Assembly (NCBI GenBank): GCA_963377175.1 | Contig: CAUJNA010000826.1 | Location: 2,501-66,500, forward strand | Origin: Effrenium voratum | Lineage: Eukaryota; Sar; Dinophyceae; Suessiales; Symbiodiniaceae | Reading direction: 5' to 3' | DNA length: 64,000 nucleotides | In this document: piece by piece, positions 22,604 through 46,579 of the stretch | How the letters are laid out: each line of letters opens with the position of its first letter | How positions within the stretch are numbered: position 1 is the first letter of the stretch | The notes under the pieces: generated by a model | Databases searched by the model: none | Told to the model about the DNA's origin: nothing | Seen by the model: only the letters and a program-made list of their open reading frames with translations | Translations under genes and position numbers: made by a program

Positions 22604-25568
22604 AACGGGACACTTGGAATCGTATATAAAAAGAGATAAGGACGATGACAAAAGAAGATGATGGTGATGAGCACCGTGATGGTGATGATGATGATGATGA
22701 ACTGTCAATGATTAATCATTCATGACGCATCTCAGCAATCACCAGCAGTCATCATAGATAATCATGTCACGCATCTTCTGCATCTCAAATCGGGTCTACG
22801 GGACACTTGAACGTATGTAAAAAAGATAAGGGACGATGACGAAGAAGATGATGATGATGAGCACCGTGATGATGATGCTGATGATGATGATGATGATGAA
22901 CTGACATGATACTCATCATGACGCATCCTCAGCATCACCAGCAGTCATCATGATAATCATGTCCACGCATCTGCTGCATCTCGAATCGGGTCTAACGGGA
23001 CACTTGAAACGTATATAAAAAGAGATAAGGACGATGACAAAGAAGATGATGATGATGAGCACCGTGATGATGCTGATGATGATGATGAACTGACATGATA
23101 ATCATCATGACGCATCCTCAGCAGCACCAGCAGTCATCATGATAATCATGTCCACGCATCTGCTGCATCTCAGACACTTGAACCGTATATAAAAAGAGAC
23201 AAGGACGATGACGAAGAAGATGATGATGATGAACACCAACTGACATGATAATCATCATGACGCATCCTCAGCATAACCAGCAGTCATCATGATAATCATG
23301 TCCGCGCATCTTCTGCATCTCAAATCGGGTCAGCGGGACACTGAAACGTATTTAAAAAATGATCAGGACGATGACGAAGAAGATGATGATGATAGCATCG
23401 TGATGATGATGGTGATGATGATGATGATGAACTGACATGATAATCATCATGACGCATCCTCAGCATCACCAGCAGTCATCATGATAATCATGTCCACGCA
23501 TCTTCTGCATCTCAAATCGGGTCTAACGGGACACTTGAAACATATAAAAAAGATAAGGACGATGACGAAGAAGATGATGATGATGAGCACCGTGATGATG
23601 ATGCTGATTATGATGATGATGAACTGACATGATAATCATCATGACGCATCCTCAGCATCACCAGCAGTCATCATGATAATCATGTCCGCGCATCTTCTGC
23701 ATCTCAATCGGGTCTAACGGGACACTTGAAACGTATATAAAAAAAAGATAAGGACGATGACGAAGAAGATGATGATGATAAGCACCGTGATGATGCTGAT
23801 GATGATGATGATGATGAACTGACATGATAATCATCATGACGCATCCTCAGCATCACCAGCAGTCATCATGATAATCATGTCCACGCATCTGCTGCGTCTC
23901 AAATCGGGTCTAACGGGACACTTGAATCGTATATAAAAGGGGACAAGGACGATGACGAAGAAGATGATGATGATGAACACCAACTGACATGATAATCATC
24001 GTGACGCATCCTCAGCATCACCAGCAGTCATCATGATAATCATGTCCGCGCATCTTCTGCATTTCCACTCGGGTCTAACGGGACACTTGAAACGTATATA
24101 AAAAATAAGATAAGGACGATGACGAAGAAGATGATGATGATAAGCACCGTGATGATGCTGATGATGATGATGATGAACTGACATGATAATCATCATGACG
24201 CATCCTCAGCATCACCAGCAGTCATCATGATAATCATGTCCACGCATCTTCTGCATCTCAAATCGGGTCTAACGGGACACTTGAAACGCATATAAAAAAG
24301 ATAAGGACGATGACGAAGAAGATGATGATGATGAGCACCGTGATGATGATGCTGATTATGATGATGATGAACTGACATGATAATCATCATGACGCATCCT
24401 CAGCATCACCAGCAGTCATCATGATAATCATGTCCACGCATCTTCTGCATCTCAAATCGGGTCTAACGGGACACTTGAAACGTATATTAAAAAGAGATAA
24501 GGACGATGACGAAGAAGATGATGATGATGAGCACCAACTGACATGATAATCATCATGACGCATCCTCAGCATCACCAGCAGTCATCATGATAATCATGTC
24601 CGCGCATCTTCTGCATCTCAAATCGGGTCTAACGGGACACTTGAAACGTATGTAAAAAGAGATAAGGACGATGACGAAGAAGATGATGATGATAAGCACC
24701 GTGATGATGCTGATGATGATGATGATGAACTGACATGATAATCATCATGACGCATCCTCAGCATCACCAGCAGTCATCATGATAATCATGTCCACGCATC
24801 TTCTGCATCTCAAATCGGGTCTAACGGGACACTTGAAACGTATATAAAAAAAGATAAGGACGATGACGAAGAAGATGATGATGATGAACACCAACTGACA
24901 TGATAATCATCATGACGCATCCTCAGCATCACCAGCAGTCATCATGATAATCATGTCCGCGCATCTTCTGCATCTCAAATCGGGTCTAACGGGACACTTG
25001 AAACGTATATAAAAAAAAAGATAAGGACGATGACGAAGAAGATGATGATGATAAGCACCGTGATGATGCTGATGATGATGATGATGACGATGATGAACTG
25101 ACATGATAATCATCATGACGCATCCTCAGCCTCACCAGCAGTCATCGTGATAATCATGTCCACGCATCTTCTGCATCTCAAATCGGGTCTAACGGGACAC
25201 TTGAAACGTATATAAAAAAGATAAGGACGATGACAAAGAAGATGATGATGATGAACACCAACTGACATGATAATCATCATGACGCATCCTCAGCATCACC
25301 AGCAGTCATCATGATAATCATGTCCGCGCATCTTCTGCATCTCAAATCGGGTCTAACGGGACACTTGAAACGTATATAAAAAAAGATAAGGACGATGACG
25401 AAGAAGATGATGATGATAAGCACCGTGATGATGCTGATGATGATGATGATGAACTGACATGATAATCATAATGACGCATCCTCAGCATCACCAGCAGTCA
25501 TCATGATAATCATGTCCACGCATCTTCTGCATCTCAAATCGGGTCTAACGGGACACTTGAAACGTATA
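22604..25568. repeat. Satellite array of alternating ~190- and ~167-nt units
   Basis: About 16 tandem units, each starting near CGGGACACTTGAAACGTAT. Each continues through an A-rich block, GATAAGGACGATGACGAAG, (GAT)n, AACTGACATGATAATCATC, and a CTCAGCATCACCAGCAGTCA block to a CATCTCAAATCGGGTCTA end. Two unit types differ in the middle: a long type with GCACCGTGATGATGCTGATG and a short type with only CACCAACTGACATG. From about 24468 onward they alternate (starts near 24468, 24636, 24828, 24993, 25195, 25360, 25550), making a higher-order dimer of about 360 nt. The array ends abruptly in mid-unit at about 25568. It has no gene. Confidence 0.95.
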
Positions 25569-25569
25569 T

Positions 25570-25684
25570 TTACCAGCCAGCCTTGGACTTGTAACCGCCC
25601 TTCCCGTACGCCTCCCCCTTTGAGGAGAAGGGGTCGGCGGAGTTGGCGACGCGTCGTGTAGGGCTGGCTGGATCAGGGTTTGAC
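25570..25684 (-). CDS. DPF-containing C-terminal exon on the opposite strand
   Basis: On the minus strand, an acceptor-like CGCAAG near 25685 is followed by an open frame. It reads SPTRRVANSADPFSSKGE and AYGKGGYKSKAGW, then TAA at 25572-25570. Third positions are G/C-rich. The ADPF motif and basic Gly/Lys tail look like the missing C-terminus of the EPS15-like protein, yet it faces the other way and touches the satellite edge. It may belong to a separate minus-strand gene, a rearranged piece, or a mis-oriented contig next to the gap. No convincing minus-strand partner exon was found upstream. Confidence 0.5.
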
Positions 25685-25879
25685 TTGCGGTGGGTTTAGG
25701 GTTGGAAGGATTGACACGGTCGGGACGGCTGGCAGTGTTGGGTCATATCCTTTCTGCGACTGTTTGTTGACATCTTCCGGAATGTCCACTTTCCAACTCC
25801 TCCTCCTCCTCCTTCTCCTCCTCCGTTTCCTGCTTGTATCTCCTTCGAGGTTCCCTTAAGGCGCTGAAAGCCTTTTCCT

Positions 25880-28552
25880 GGGAGGCTGCCGCAGCACCAG
25901 ACAGGGGCGAGACCGCGTCGCGGCAGCTGCAGCGGCAGCTGAGCGCCTCCCAGGGCCAACTCGTGGAGCTGCGGGCGGAGCCGGCCCTGGCGCGCTTGAG
26001 CTCGAAATGGAACCTATGCCTATGGACCTTTGGAGCCCAGATGGACCTCTGGAGCCCAAATGGAAGTTGAATGTGTTCAAGGGGGCAAAGAATTGAGGGA
26101 CTTTTTCCGGTGGATTTGGTGCTGGGTTTCGTGTCGGTTTCCTTTTCGTCTCCAATGGCGCGCTCGGGCGGTGTTTGGCGGATGCCGGGGCCCAGACCAA
26201 GATAGAGGTCCGCCATACCTGGGGGACTGGGGGACTGGGGTTGAGCTGCAAACAGATGGTGTTCTTAGGGCAACTAAGAGGACGTTGTTTTCACAAATGG
26301 CTGTTTGAACATGCTTGGACAAAGAGTGGAGGAGGGAGATTTGAGGGTTATGAGGGTGTTCAGTTTGAAGCTGTCTAGGCATAGTGGAAGGCGGGTGGGC
26401 AAGCTGGCGGGATTCAAGATTCGAAAAGGCGGGGCACCAGAGTTGACTCCTCAAACTTCTTAAAACGAGCTGTTTTGAACAGGTGATCGTTCTATTTCGG
26501 ACGTTGACTCCTCGTTATCTCAAATGTGTAGTCAGCTGAGCATGAGGCCATGGGATAGCTGCCGGCGAAAGGCCTAACAACGTTTCAACTACCCTCTAAT
26601 TACAACCAACTGATCAGCTCTGATTGCGAGGGGATGGGAGCAGAAAGTTGAATCAATCTGGAGTTTTGGACTAATCCGGACGACTCTACTAAAAGAAGGA
26701 GCTTCTTCGAGCTGGGTTTTTGGCAGTTCTGGCGGCCAGGTACGATTTGCTGCGCAGGGAGAGTGTTTTCCTGCGGCCGCAGCCTTATCCCTGGAAGCGG
26801 ACATGTTTGGCTTGAGCCCACGGAGTAGTGGGCCAAATATGATTAGACAAGGCACCCGGTCTCCTTTAAAGGGAAGCCAAAAAGAGCTTGTTTAAACAGT
26901 GGCTTAAACATCCGTACGTTCGTCGGCTACATCCGCTTTCTCCGCTTCTGAGGAGGTCCCGAAGAACCCATGTAAACTGCGTCAAGGACATGTCCCTGGT
27001 ATCTACTTTGATACGGTTGTTTTTGGAGACCAATAGATGACGCAGTGTTTGGTTTGTGACCAAATGAGTATATGCGCAGCATTAGCTAGCGTAGAGCTCG
27101 GTTTTCTCTCAAGGGATTGTGAGCTTTGCGCGCACAGGCTTGACAGACAGCTATGGTACGGGTTGCATAAGAGTGGAGCCGTGCTGAGGCAGCAGCGAAG
27201 CAAAAAAGGACCACAGCCCCCTGCAAACACGAGGGTCACCAGACTCGGGGGGGTTTTCGTGCCAACACGATCATTGGCCCACCCCCCCGGCCCCATCAAT
27301 CCCAGCCCAACGGTGAAACCCAAAGGATCCAGTCCGCTAGCTTGAACAGGCTCCCAACGCCATGGAACACGCCGGTGTTGCGCGATCAGCGATTTGGATA
27401 GTTGCCAGATGGCAGTTCCTTGTGGGCTCCGGAGTAAACATCTCAAGTCGCAAACTAAGACCCCCTCCTTCCTGGGCCGTTTTCAGAGATAGGGCCCTCC
27501 CACCGTTTGGATGGTTTCAAAGGCACCCAGAAAAGAAGCTTTTTCAACTGTCCATGTGGGTTTGGCTCAAAACCCCTGAAATGGTTGGCTTCTTTTGGTT
27601 TCCTTTTAAGCAGACCCCAAAAAGCTTGCCTTTTCAAGAAGCCCGCTGTTCCCATTTCCCGTGCAATATGGCCACTCCTGGCCAGAGGCAGAATCAGACA
27701 GGCTCCGCAGCCGAGGCGGGGGGTGAGCTTGGGCGCCTGATGTGCAGATCTGTGGGCAGTTTCTTGTTGCTGGTCTTGGAGCTTGTGCAACCATCTTGCA
27801 GCCATACATGTGTGATTTACCTATGCATGCGAATGCATGTTTGGTGACCAGCACCCACCCTCCTTTCAGAGCGCAGGTTCCAGATTTGCAAGATGGTCCG
27901 GAGGATTCTGTACTGTGATTGTATCAACAGCCATGGGGCCATGGGATCATCCACTTGTTTGTAAGGGTGAGTGATATACCCCGGTCATTTGCATTTGGGG
28001 GGCTCTTCATCCTCGATTTGCTTAGATGCGCACTGCTGAATGTCTTGGGTTCCACTCCAGATGCAAAGACAGGAAGCAAATCACTAGCAACGCATGTACC
28101 GAGAGCTAACTTTCTTGTGCCAAACTTGCAAGGCGCAGTCCCTCCGACGCCTGCTGGATGAGTACCGCCGCGATGTGCAGGCTCGATCCCTGAGCTCTGC
28201 GTGGGAACTGCTACCGGAACCTTTGTCTTGAGATGAATGCTCAGTTAGGAGGGCCGGGGCTCCGGCATCACTGAAGAGGTAGCAATTCCCGAAACCCTGT
28301 GTGATCTAGTGAAATGTTGTTGCTCTTCGAGGGCCCTTCAGCTTTTTTTTTTGTTGGCAGTTGAAGGGTTTAAGAGTACGAAAGAGGGAACCATCTCAAC
28401 TGAAACATAGTATGGGAAACTCATCAAACACGAGATTCCCGAAGTGGGGGAAGATGCCTTGCCCTGCGCAAGGTCTTGGAGCGGTCAGTTGGCTTCCTGG
28501 AGAGCGCCAAGAGTAGCCTCGAGGCGGCGAAGGATGAGTACCGGGGTCGTCT
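25880..28552 (+). CDS. Coiled-coil exon candidates after the satellite
   Basis: Three + strand pieces have strong helical character. About 25905-26010 reads SRQLQRQLSASQGQLVELR. About 28138-28190 reads AQSLRRLLDEYRRDVQ, after an acceptor GCAAG and before a possible GC donor. About 28469-28550 reads VLERSVGFLESAKSSLEAA and then KDEYR, after acceptor GCAAG and before G|GT. The last two both end in DEYR-like helices. They could continue the coiled-coil part of the EH-domain gene or form a separate gene. Between 26010 and 28130 I see intron-like sequence with one family A-like element (27495-27640) and no firm exon. Confidence 0.4.
27495..27640 (+). repeat. Family A-like element
   Basis: It contains CCCCTGAAATGGTTGG, CTTCTTTTGGTTTCC and TTTTAAGCAGACCCC, flanked by AAAAGAAGC and AAAAAGC blocks. 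It is a longer, degenerate copy. Confidence 0.45.
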
Positions 28553-29355
28553 CGGTTGCAAAGCTACATGGGTGCGTGACATACATATACACAAAACAGT
28601 ATTTACAGGCGTATGTATATATATATATATATATGACAGGTGTTTTGCGATTCCCTGCGAATCGGTTGATTTTTGGATGTATTTTTGGGTAACCCTAGAG
28701 GTCATTTTGGGACAGTTCAAAGGAGCCATTTTGGTATTTTGAGGAGGACCCATAGAAGAACCAGGGTGGTGCTCTTTTGCTACCTGATTCGACAAGTGCG
28801 TGGAAAAACTGTTAATGTGTGATTGTAGCAGGCGATGTTGGCTTGTGTGTCCTGCGGCAGAAGAGGGATGCTTTCTTCACATTATACACAACCATGCAAG
28901 TAACCCAGCGAGGTAGCGGGCTATGGGGGGCCTTTTTCTGATCAGCTTTCACTTGTCATAGCCATTTCCCGCTCAGCCAAGCACCTCTCTGTAAAGATAC
29001 TTGCATTTTATACCAGGTATGTGGTGGTGCTCATGCTGTCTCGAAACCGAGATAATTGAATCTTGCTGGTTTTCTTGCCATATTTCATTCCTGCGTTGCT
29101 GCCGTGTGGCTTTGAGCTTTGACAACTTAAATGGAGTGTTTCACATGGTAGCTTGTGCCTAGCACCCACCGCACCTCACATGTCACCGATGACAAGAGCA
29201 GCAAGCCGTCTGAGGGGTGAAACTCACTAATCAACATCGGTAACAAAACTTGGCCACCTCTTGACCTTGCTATGCAGGTGCCCCTTTTTTCAGGGTCCTC
29301 CTCCTCGTTTTCGGTGCTCCTTTGCTGGGCCCATCGCTGCTGAAAGCGCTGCGCC

Positions 29356-31205
29356 ATGAAGCTTTTGGCGCTGATTCCGTGCTGGGCGGCCGTGAAAGCC
29401 GCCGGGGAGTGTGGCTCCCACCCCTCGCAGAGCGAGTGCATCTCCTTCCGACACCAGCACCAGCGCCTCTCACGCCGGAAGATCGTCCGGAACGCGTTTT
29501 GCGCTTTTTTTTTGCGCTCGGAAATTCTGAGGAGGAAGCCGCTGAAAACAATGGGGGGGAGGGCGGGGGATGTGGAAAAGGCAAGTTTAGACCTCTGCAA
29601 ATGTGTTTTTGGGGGGCTCCAGGCTGACTTTCAGGTAATTACGTGTCAATCTGGGGAGGTTTTTTTTTCCCTCACATGGGCATGGCACATGGGAGTGTAC
29701 TCTGCAGATTTTGCTTTGGTTTTCTTCTGAAAGAGTTAGTTCCCCCTTTCTGGCATTCACCCAACCCCAAATTGATGAGTTTGCCTTTACTGGGTTTCCC
29801 TTCAAGTCAACCCCGAAAATTGTTGGTTTCCTTCCGTTTTGTTTTCTTTCTTCCCTTTAAGGGGTTCCTCCGGAAAAGAACGTCTCCATCTCTGCAAAGG
29901 TGCAGCTGGGACGTGGCGTCGCAGGCCTGCGTGCCAGACGTGCCCTGCGAGAAGCGGAGCCAGGAGAGACCGGTCGGGGGATCGGGGCATCGCGGGAATG
30001 GGGGGTTTATCAAAATAGGAATCCGACAAAACTGGATTGGTTTCCCTTCGAAACGGAATCATTCCCAAGATAGGAGGTTGGGAGTTTCCAGAAATGGATC
30101 AACATCCGAGGAATCTTGGGGATTCCAAGTAGCTCGGGCTTCCCCACTGACCCTCAGAATTCTGGACTCCTTTTTGCCTTTTTGGACCCCCTGAAACGGC
30201 AGCAAGCAAAAAACATCACCCCCTTGACCTTGGGACTCAGTTGGCCACGCGTTTTAGCACATCGAGTGTTGCAAGCAACAAAACCACCTGGCTTTTGTCC
30301 ATGGGGCCTGAAGAGTCACGCCCGCACGTTTTCGCCCGTGCGGACGGACAAATCCTGGGCTAGTGGGGGTGAATGAAGCCCTATGAACACCATAGTTGAC
30401 AACCCACCTACCAATCCAAGCGCCCTCCCTACCCTTTGAGCATACCCAAGCCGAACATTCCTTTCACGGGCCCACTGAGGAGACCTGCCGTCACGAGCTC
30501 ACCACGGGGGCGGAGTGGGATGAGACAGACAACAAGCGGCCCGGGCCAGGAATGCCGTGAGCTTTTCGTCGATCTTCTGGGCAGGCCGACGCATGTTCGC
30601 CGTGAAACACTGGAACCTTTACACGGCAGGCAATGAATCCGCTAAGATTGGCAACTGGCAAGAAGGTGATATAGCCTGATATAGCTGCTATACGCACCAG
30701 CCAGTTTGGAGCAGTGCTCGTTGGCAAACCACGATCTAAGACCAACCCCGAGCTTCGACCATTGAAACCTGAGCCCATGGGCATACCCTGAACCTCAAAA
30801 TCCTTTCACGCGAGTCAGTGGCAAAGAACCTGCTTTGGAAACTCCTATTCGCCTGGTGCCACCCTCTCTTCTGGATTTCGGTCCTGAAGTGACGGGCATT
30901 CAGAATTTGTAACACCCACTCTCTTGAATACGAGGCAAGGTACAGGCAAACACCAAGGTCATCCACTATGTGAATCCACCACTCCATTGGGTTGTCCACC
31001 AAGCCTGCATTTGCCACAACTATCTTTGTCCACAAGTCGGCCACCGCGGTGAAGTCAGAGTGCCTGTCCTTCGCTTGAGGTGCTTTTGGGACGGCCGCGT
31101 GTCGCAGTGCCGCTGGGCGGACGAGTGCATGGGCCACGAGACGTGGCAGCAGTGCCTCAGCGCCTACTGCGAGTGGCGACAGCACTGCACCCCGGAGGAG
31201 GGGAG
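29356..31205 (+). CDS. Secreted Cys-rich N-terminal block, possibly the start of the esterase gene
   Basis: ATG 29356 opens MKLLALIPCWAAVKAAGE, a plausible signal peptide, followed by CGSHPSQSECISFRHQ. The next exon (about 29898-29964) reads CSWDVASQACVPDVPCEKR. A weak one near 30478-30525 reads ETCRHELTTGAEWDE. A clear one at about 31080-31205 reads CFWDGRVSQCRWADECMG and then CLSAYCEWRQHC. The second and last exons both begin with a CxWD motif right after the acceptor, which suggests a repeated disulphide-rich module carried by separate exons. I do not recognise the domain. It sits directly upstream of the carboxylesterase on the same strand. A joined, exported protein is likely but not shown. 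Confidence 0.55.
30005..30080 (+). repeat. Family A-like element in the Cys-rich block
   Basis: It reads TTTATCAAAATAGGAATCC, then ACTGGATTGGTTTCCCTTCG. A related piece at 29795-29850 reads GGGTTTCCCTTCAAG and TTGTTGGTTTCCTTCCG. Both lie between Cys-rich exons. Confidence 0.5.
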
Positions 31206-31982
31206 GGAGGGAGGCTAGGGAGCCTGAGCTCGGGCTGGCACAGAGTTGTTCATGGTTGGAATAATGCGAAAGATGGTTGATGGACATAAAACAATGATGT
31301 CCGCCAAAGTGTCCAAGCCTTTGGATGGTTGGAATGGACCTGTGTCGCTCAGCAGGCCGACATGATCTGATTTGAGCTACAAGTAGCATCCAAAGGGCAA
31401 TTTTGGTTTGGCCAAGGAACAGTCCAACCCATTTTTTGATGGGACTCCAAGGATTGAGGCAGAGCTCGGAGCAGGATCTTTGGGACATGAGAAAGCGATT
31501 TCGCATTTGGTCCTGATGAGAGTGACAGAGACAGAGAGGGGGAGGAAAAAAGAAACGCATGTGACCGGCGATGGCCATGATTCAATCGCGGGCGCTGTCC
31601 AGGACATGTCCTTCCAGCCAGGGCCCAACGTGTGCTTTGAGGCTTGTGCCTCGTCTGGATCGAGGTCTCAGAAGGTGCCTGTGCAGCTTAAACACATCCA
31701 GGAATTTTGGCGTGGTTTGAGCCGCTCCTCCTTCCGGTCAGTCAGCCTTGCCAACGCCGGAGTGGCATTCGCCCTTTGTGATCCATGAGAAACTCCAGTG
31801 GACTCATGGAGGCTCCTTGATCTTGTCACAACCCTGGGGATTGTCTCACAGCCTTCAACTAAAGCCAAAAACAGCAGCCAATGCCAAAGAGACGCTGATA
31901 TGAGACCAAACCAGGCGCTGATCCACGGACTTAGGAAGACATGGTACGACCCCTTTCGGAAGGCTTTGGGAATCGCGAGCCA

Positions 31983-43028
<11,046 letters not shown>

Positions 43029-43491
43029 TCTGGTCAGATCGGCGCAGCGGCGCATTTCTGTCTGCCCCCCGAGTAGGGGGGCCGGTTTTGAGGAATTTCT
43101 AGAAGTCTATGGTGTGTTTCTTCGGTTGCCTGTCTCCCGCGTCCAGAAGTGACGTTTCCGGGCGGGCTCTGGGTTTTAGCCTGGGGTCCGGAGCGCGGCT
43201 TGCTCACATTAGGATCCCCTGCGTGAGAAGCCGACATGGTGATTCGCAGCCTGGGGCTGGGCCAAAGGGCCCCCCAGGTGACTTGGTGCCAACCTGACTC
43301 GCATTTTTCAATCTCAGAGTCTCCGGTCCCATGGGGGATGGTCCAAGGCCCCGAACGTCGAAAGGCGGGCTACAAGTCCACCAGGGGCGAGAGAGCTTGT
43401 GGATTCGAGGATCCGTTCACAGTGATACTGTTTCACTGTTTCACTGTTTTGGGATGAGCTTTGTTTCTAAGCTCCTCGCAGGTGGCTGTGG

Positions 43492-44790
43492 TTTTGCCCG
43501 AGGGTTCTCCCAGGTTCTGTGAGGCGCGGGGTGTGGACTCCTAGGGCCGTTCTGAGCAAACGAGACCTGGAACGCGCGCAAGGCTTAGGTGCTGCTTCGG
43601 CTGTCACGGTGATGATCAGCTCCCGTGATGCGCTTGGGGAAAAAGGCGAAAGAACAACAGAGAGCAGAGCACAGGGCGGGAGATGTGGGTTTGCAAGCCC
43701 CAAATGTGACATCTGGACATCCCAAATGGGCGTCGGTTTGCCTTGGGCCGCCAAAGAGGCTACCCAAGAAAGGCACACCCCAGGTGGTGTGTGTGTGTAT
43801 TTCTTTTCAGGGAATGCGACTCCCTTGTTGCTTGTTGGTTTTCAAAGCAAGTTACAGGTGCCATAGGAAACGGCGCACCGGTCGCCCGGGAATTTTTCGA
43901 ACCGCAGGCGCAGAAGGTGGCACTGGACACTGCGGCGGCGCGGGTGGAGCTTCAGGCGCGGGGCTCGCCCTGAAGGGACCCTTTGGCAAAAGTGTTTCGC
44001 GTTGGAATGCTTGATGGACCTTGCCGAAGGTTTTTTTTGGCTCGGTTTGCAAAGCACTGGCGCTGACGAGGTTCTGGCTTGTGCAGTTCATGGGGGTTTC
44101 AAAGTCCAGGTTGGGCTGGTGAGGGAGCCCAGAGAAGAGTTTCGCGTCAATGAAGCTACCAGCTTTGTGTAGCCTGATTCATCCCTCGGGATCTCCAAGC
44201 AGAACTTGCCTGGCAGCTCCGGTTTTTTTTAAACCAACGCCCAGGCCAACTTCCAACGGCTGGAGCACCTCAGAACCAACCCCCCCCACACCTGGGCCGG
44301 CCACTGCAGCCCCCAGCGAGCTGCGAGGTGCGCACGGAGGCGGCGCGGTTGGCAGAGGACCAGCGGGAGCTGCGGGTCCTGCGGAAGGCTCCAGGGGTGG
44401 GCTGGGGCGTGGGTGGGATGAAGCAAGTGGCATGCGCTTGTTCGACCTTTGCCAAAGCACTTGCCACCCAACTGCAAGAGGGCGTGAAATGGCATGGTTG
44501 TGTGCGCAGAAGCGTTGGCCAATTTGCTGTCAAAATCGCCCCGGGGCTCACTTTGACATCAGACAACTAGGTTAATTGGTTGATGATTGCCCACGACCAG
44601 GTAGGGGATCCCCCAAAACGGTTTTGGTGATTTTTTCCAACCCTGCAGGGTACATCCCTCCCTTGTGGCTTATAACCTGCAACCCTCCCCAAGCGAGAGT
44701 CGCCCCGTCGAAACTTGGGGGCCAGGCGCTGGAGTCCCTGCGAGGCAGCCCGAAAGCGGAAGGCGAGTGGACGCAGCGGGTTTGAACAGG
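43492..44790 (+). CDS. Short coiled-coil exon candidates, gene not recognised
   Basis: Four + strand pieces follow the esterase stop. About 43484-43535 reads AVVLPEGSPRFCEARG after acceptor CGCAG. About 43885-43952 reads EFFEPQAQKVALDTAAARV and ELQ, then CAG|GCGC (GC donor). About 44316-44391 reads EVRTEAARLAEDQRELRVL and RKA. About 44720-44785 reads GQALESLRGSPKAEGEW. They are Ala/Glu/Arg-rich helices with G/C-rich third positions. They may be exons of one coiled-coil protein. No family is recognised, and no start or stop is fixed. From 45000 to 46570 I find no supportable exon. Confidence 0.35.
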
Positions 44791-46579
44791 AAGCTTCCCT
44801 TCATTTGGTTTTGGGTCAAGAATCAGCACCCCAAAGTGAGTTGCGCAAAAGGAACCAAGGACTAAAACCTGCGCTCCCTGGTGGTTTCATTCTGACCCAT
44901 ACCCATTTGAACCGAGAGTGAGGGGATGCTCCCGAAGTGAACCAGGTTTGGAGGGGGTGGCCGGTTCTTAGCGGGGAATGACTGGCTTCAGTGTTTCTCA
45001 CAGGGCATCCCAACCCCCGAAATTAGATTCCCTGCTGCGAACTAGGTATGGGTTTGTGTCAAAACAGGGGAACGGCTTCGCGCAGGCCATGACTGGTTAA
45101 AGTGCGAAGCTGGTGGTGTCCCTTCAGCCGACCAATGAGCGGGTCGGTGACTTTGGTTGTAGAGCAACTGGGCGAGTTTCAGGTCATGTCAACCCCTGAT
45201 CGATAAGTCGCCCGCTTTTTATTCGATGGGTGGTCACTTTTTCGGGTTCCCTTTTGTGCTGTTGCTGCAAATGGAGGTCAATCGGCAAATCTCAAGCCTC
45301 ATGAAGCCCTGTGCCAAAGGCCTTTGGGGGGACTTTGTTTGGTCTGACTCGCTACTCAAGTCTCTCGGCATAGCAGGCTTGGCGGATGGCTTCGGCTCCC
45401 CAGGAACGGGGGATCCGGGGAAGGAAGGAGGGTGGTTGGGCCGCAAAATGGAAGGCTCCACAGGCTCCACACCTTTGGCGTTGAGTAAACTCAAAGGAAC
45501 CCGAGTTGCCACTTAGTGGCCCCACCCCACCCTCCCCAGTTTGTCGGGGACACCCCACAGGTTGTGTGTCTTGCATGTATGTGCGTGTCTTGCATTTATA
45601 CCCTCCCCTCTGCGCCAACCTTTTGCCCTTTGCTTCGTGCTCTCGTTATTTTTCTGGTCATGACAACTTCTATTATTTTCTCGGCATGACAGTTTGGAAG
45701 ACCACTTCTCACCAAACCAGCCTGAAAGGCTGGAGGCGATTGCCACCCACATGGGTGTGCCGTCTTGAGGGTGCTCTTGTTGTTGCTGGAAGCGACGCTG
45801 GGAAACTGCAGGGTTTGGACCTCCCCCCACTTTAGAGGGTATATGAGACAACGCCCAGCGAGGTGTGGGGCAAATGCAAAGCCACTGGAGCTCAGGCGCG
45901 GGGGGTGGGTTGCCAGCTCCAAGACCCCAGCGGTTTCTTTTGGTTTCCATTCTCCCTTTTTCTCAGGGGTCCACCTTTCTGGGATGCCCCCAAACTGGTG
46001 TGCCCCTGAAATTTGGTTTCAACATCTCCAACGTTTGGCAAAGGGAGATGTTGCGAGACCTGGATCCTTAATTTTTGAACCTCAGACTTGGCCCAATGGC
46101 TGTGGGGGTTGTTACTATCATATGCTGTGGATTCGAGATGTTGGCAGATCAATCCTCGCGGTCGTGCTTGGTTTCCTCCAGGTTTCACAATCGTCGTGGC
46201 GCATATGGGGGTTGTCTCAAAATAAGGGAGTTTCTTGTTGGTCCCCCCCCCCCCCTCCGCTGGAAAAATCTTCAGAAACCAATCGGAGGACTATGGGAGA
46301 ATGGAGCCGTTCCGCTGAGGCATCTCGATGCTGGATAGTCCGCCAGACAGATCCTGGATGGCAGGCAGAGGCGGCGTGTGAATCGCGCACGCGCCAAAGG
46401 TCGCTGGGGATTGAACGCAGCGCAAAAGAAGGGACTTGATCGGGGTCTTGCGCTTGGCTTGATTATGCGGAATGTGAAGTGAACATGATATTGGTGTTGT
46501 GGCTTGTCATAGGCTGTCATGGAATGATAGATTGACAAGCGAATTCTACTGGCCATTTGATCGATTTTCCCAAAGGCAG

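Noticed and set aside
22101..22708. Open frames with Tyr-Ile-His-Thr or Cys-Met-Tyr-Val repeats
   Set aside because: Translation of the ATGT microsatellite and of the run of N.
23996..25116. Short His/Met-rich open frames repeated in the satellite
   Set aside because: They recur with the unit and reflect the (GAT)n segment, not genes.
22604..25568. CRISPR-like regularly spaced repeats
   Set aside because: Units are tandem with no unique spacers, the host is eukaryotic, and no cas genes are present.
22282..25568. Centromere or replication origin
   Set aside because: Alternating satellite units alone do not show this and dinoflagellate centromere sequence is not established; recorded only as a satellite.
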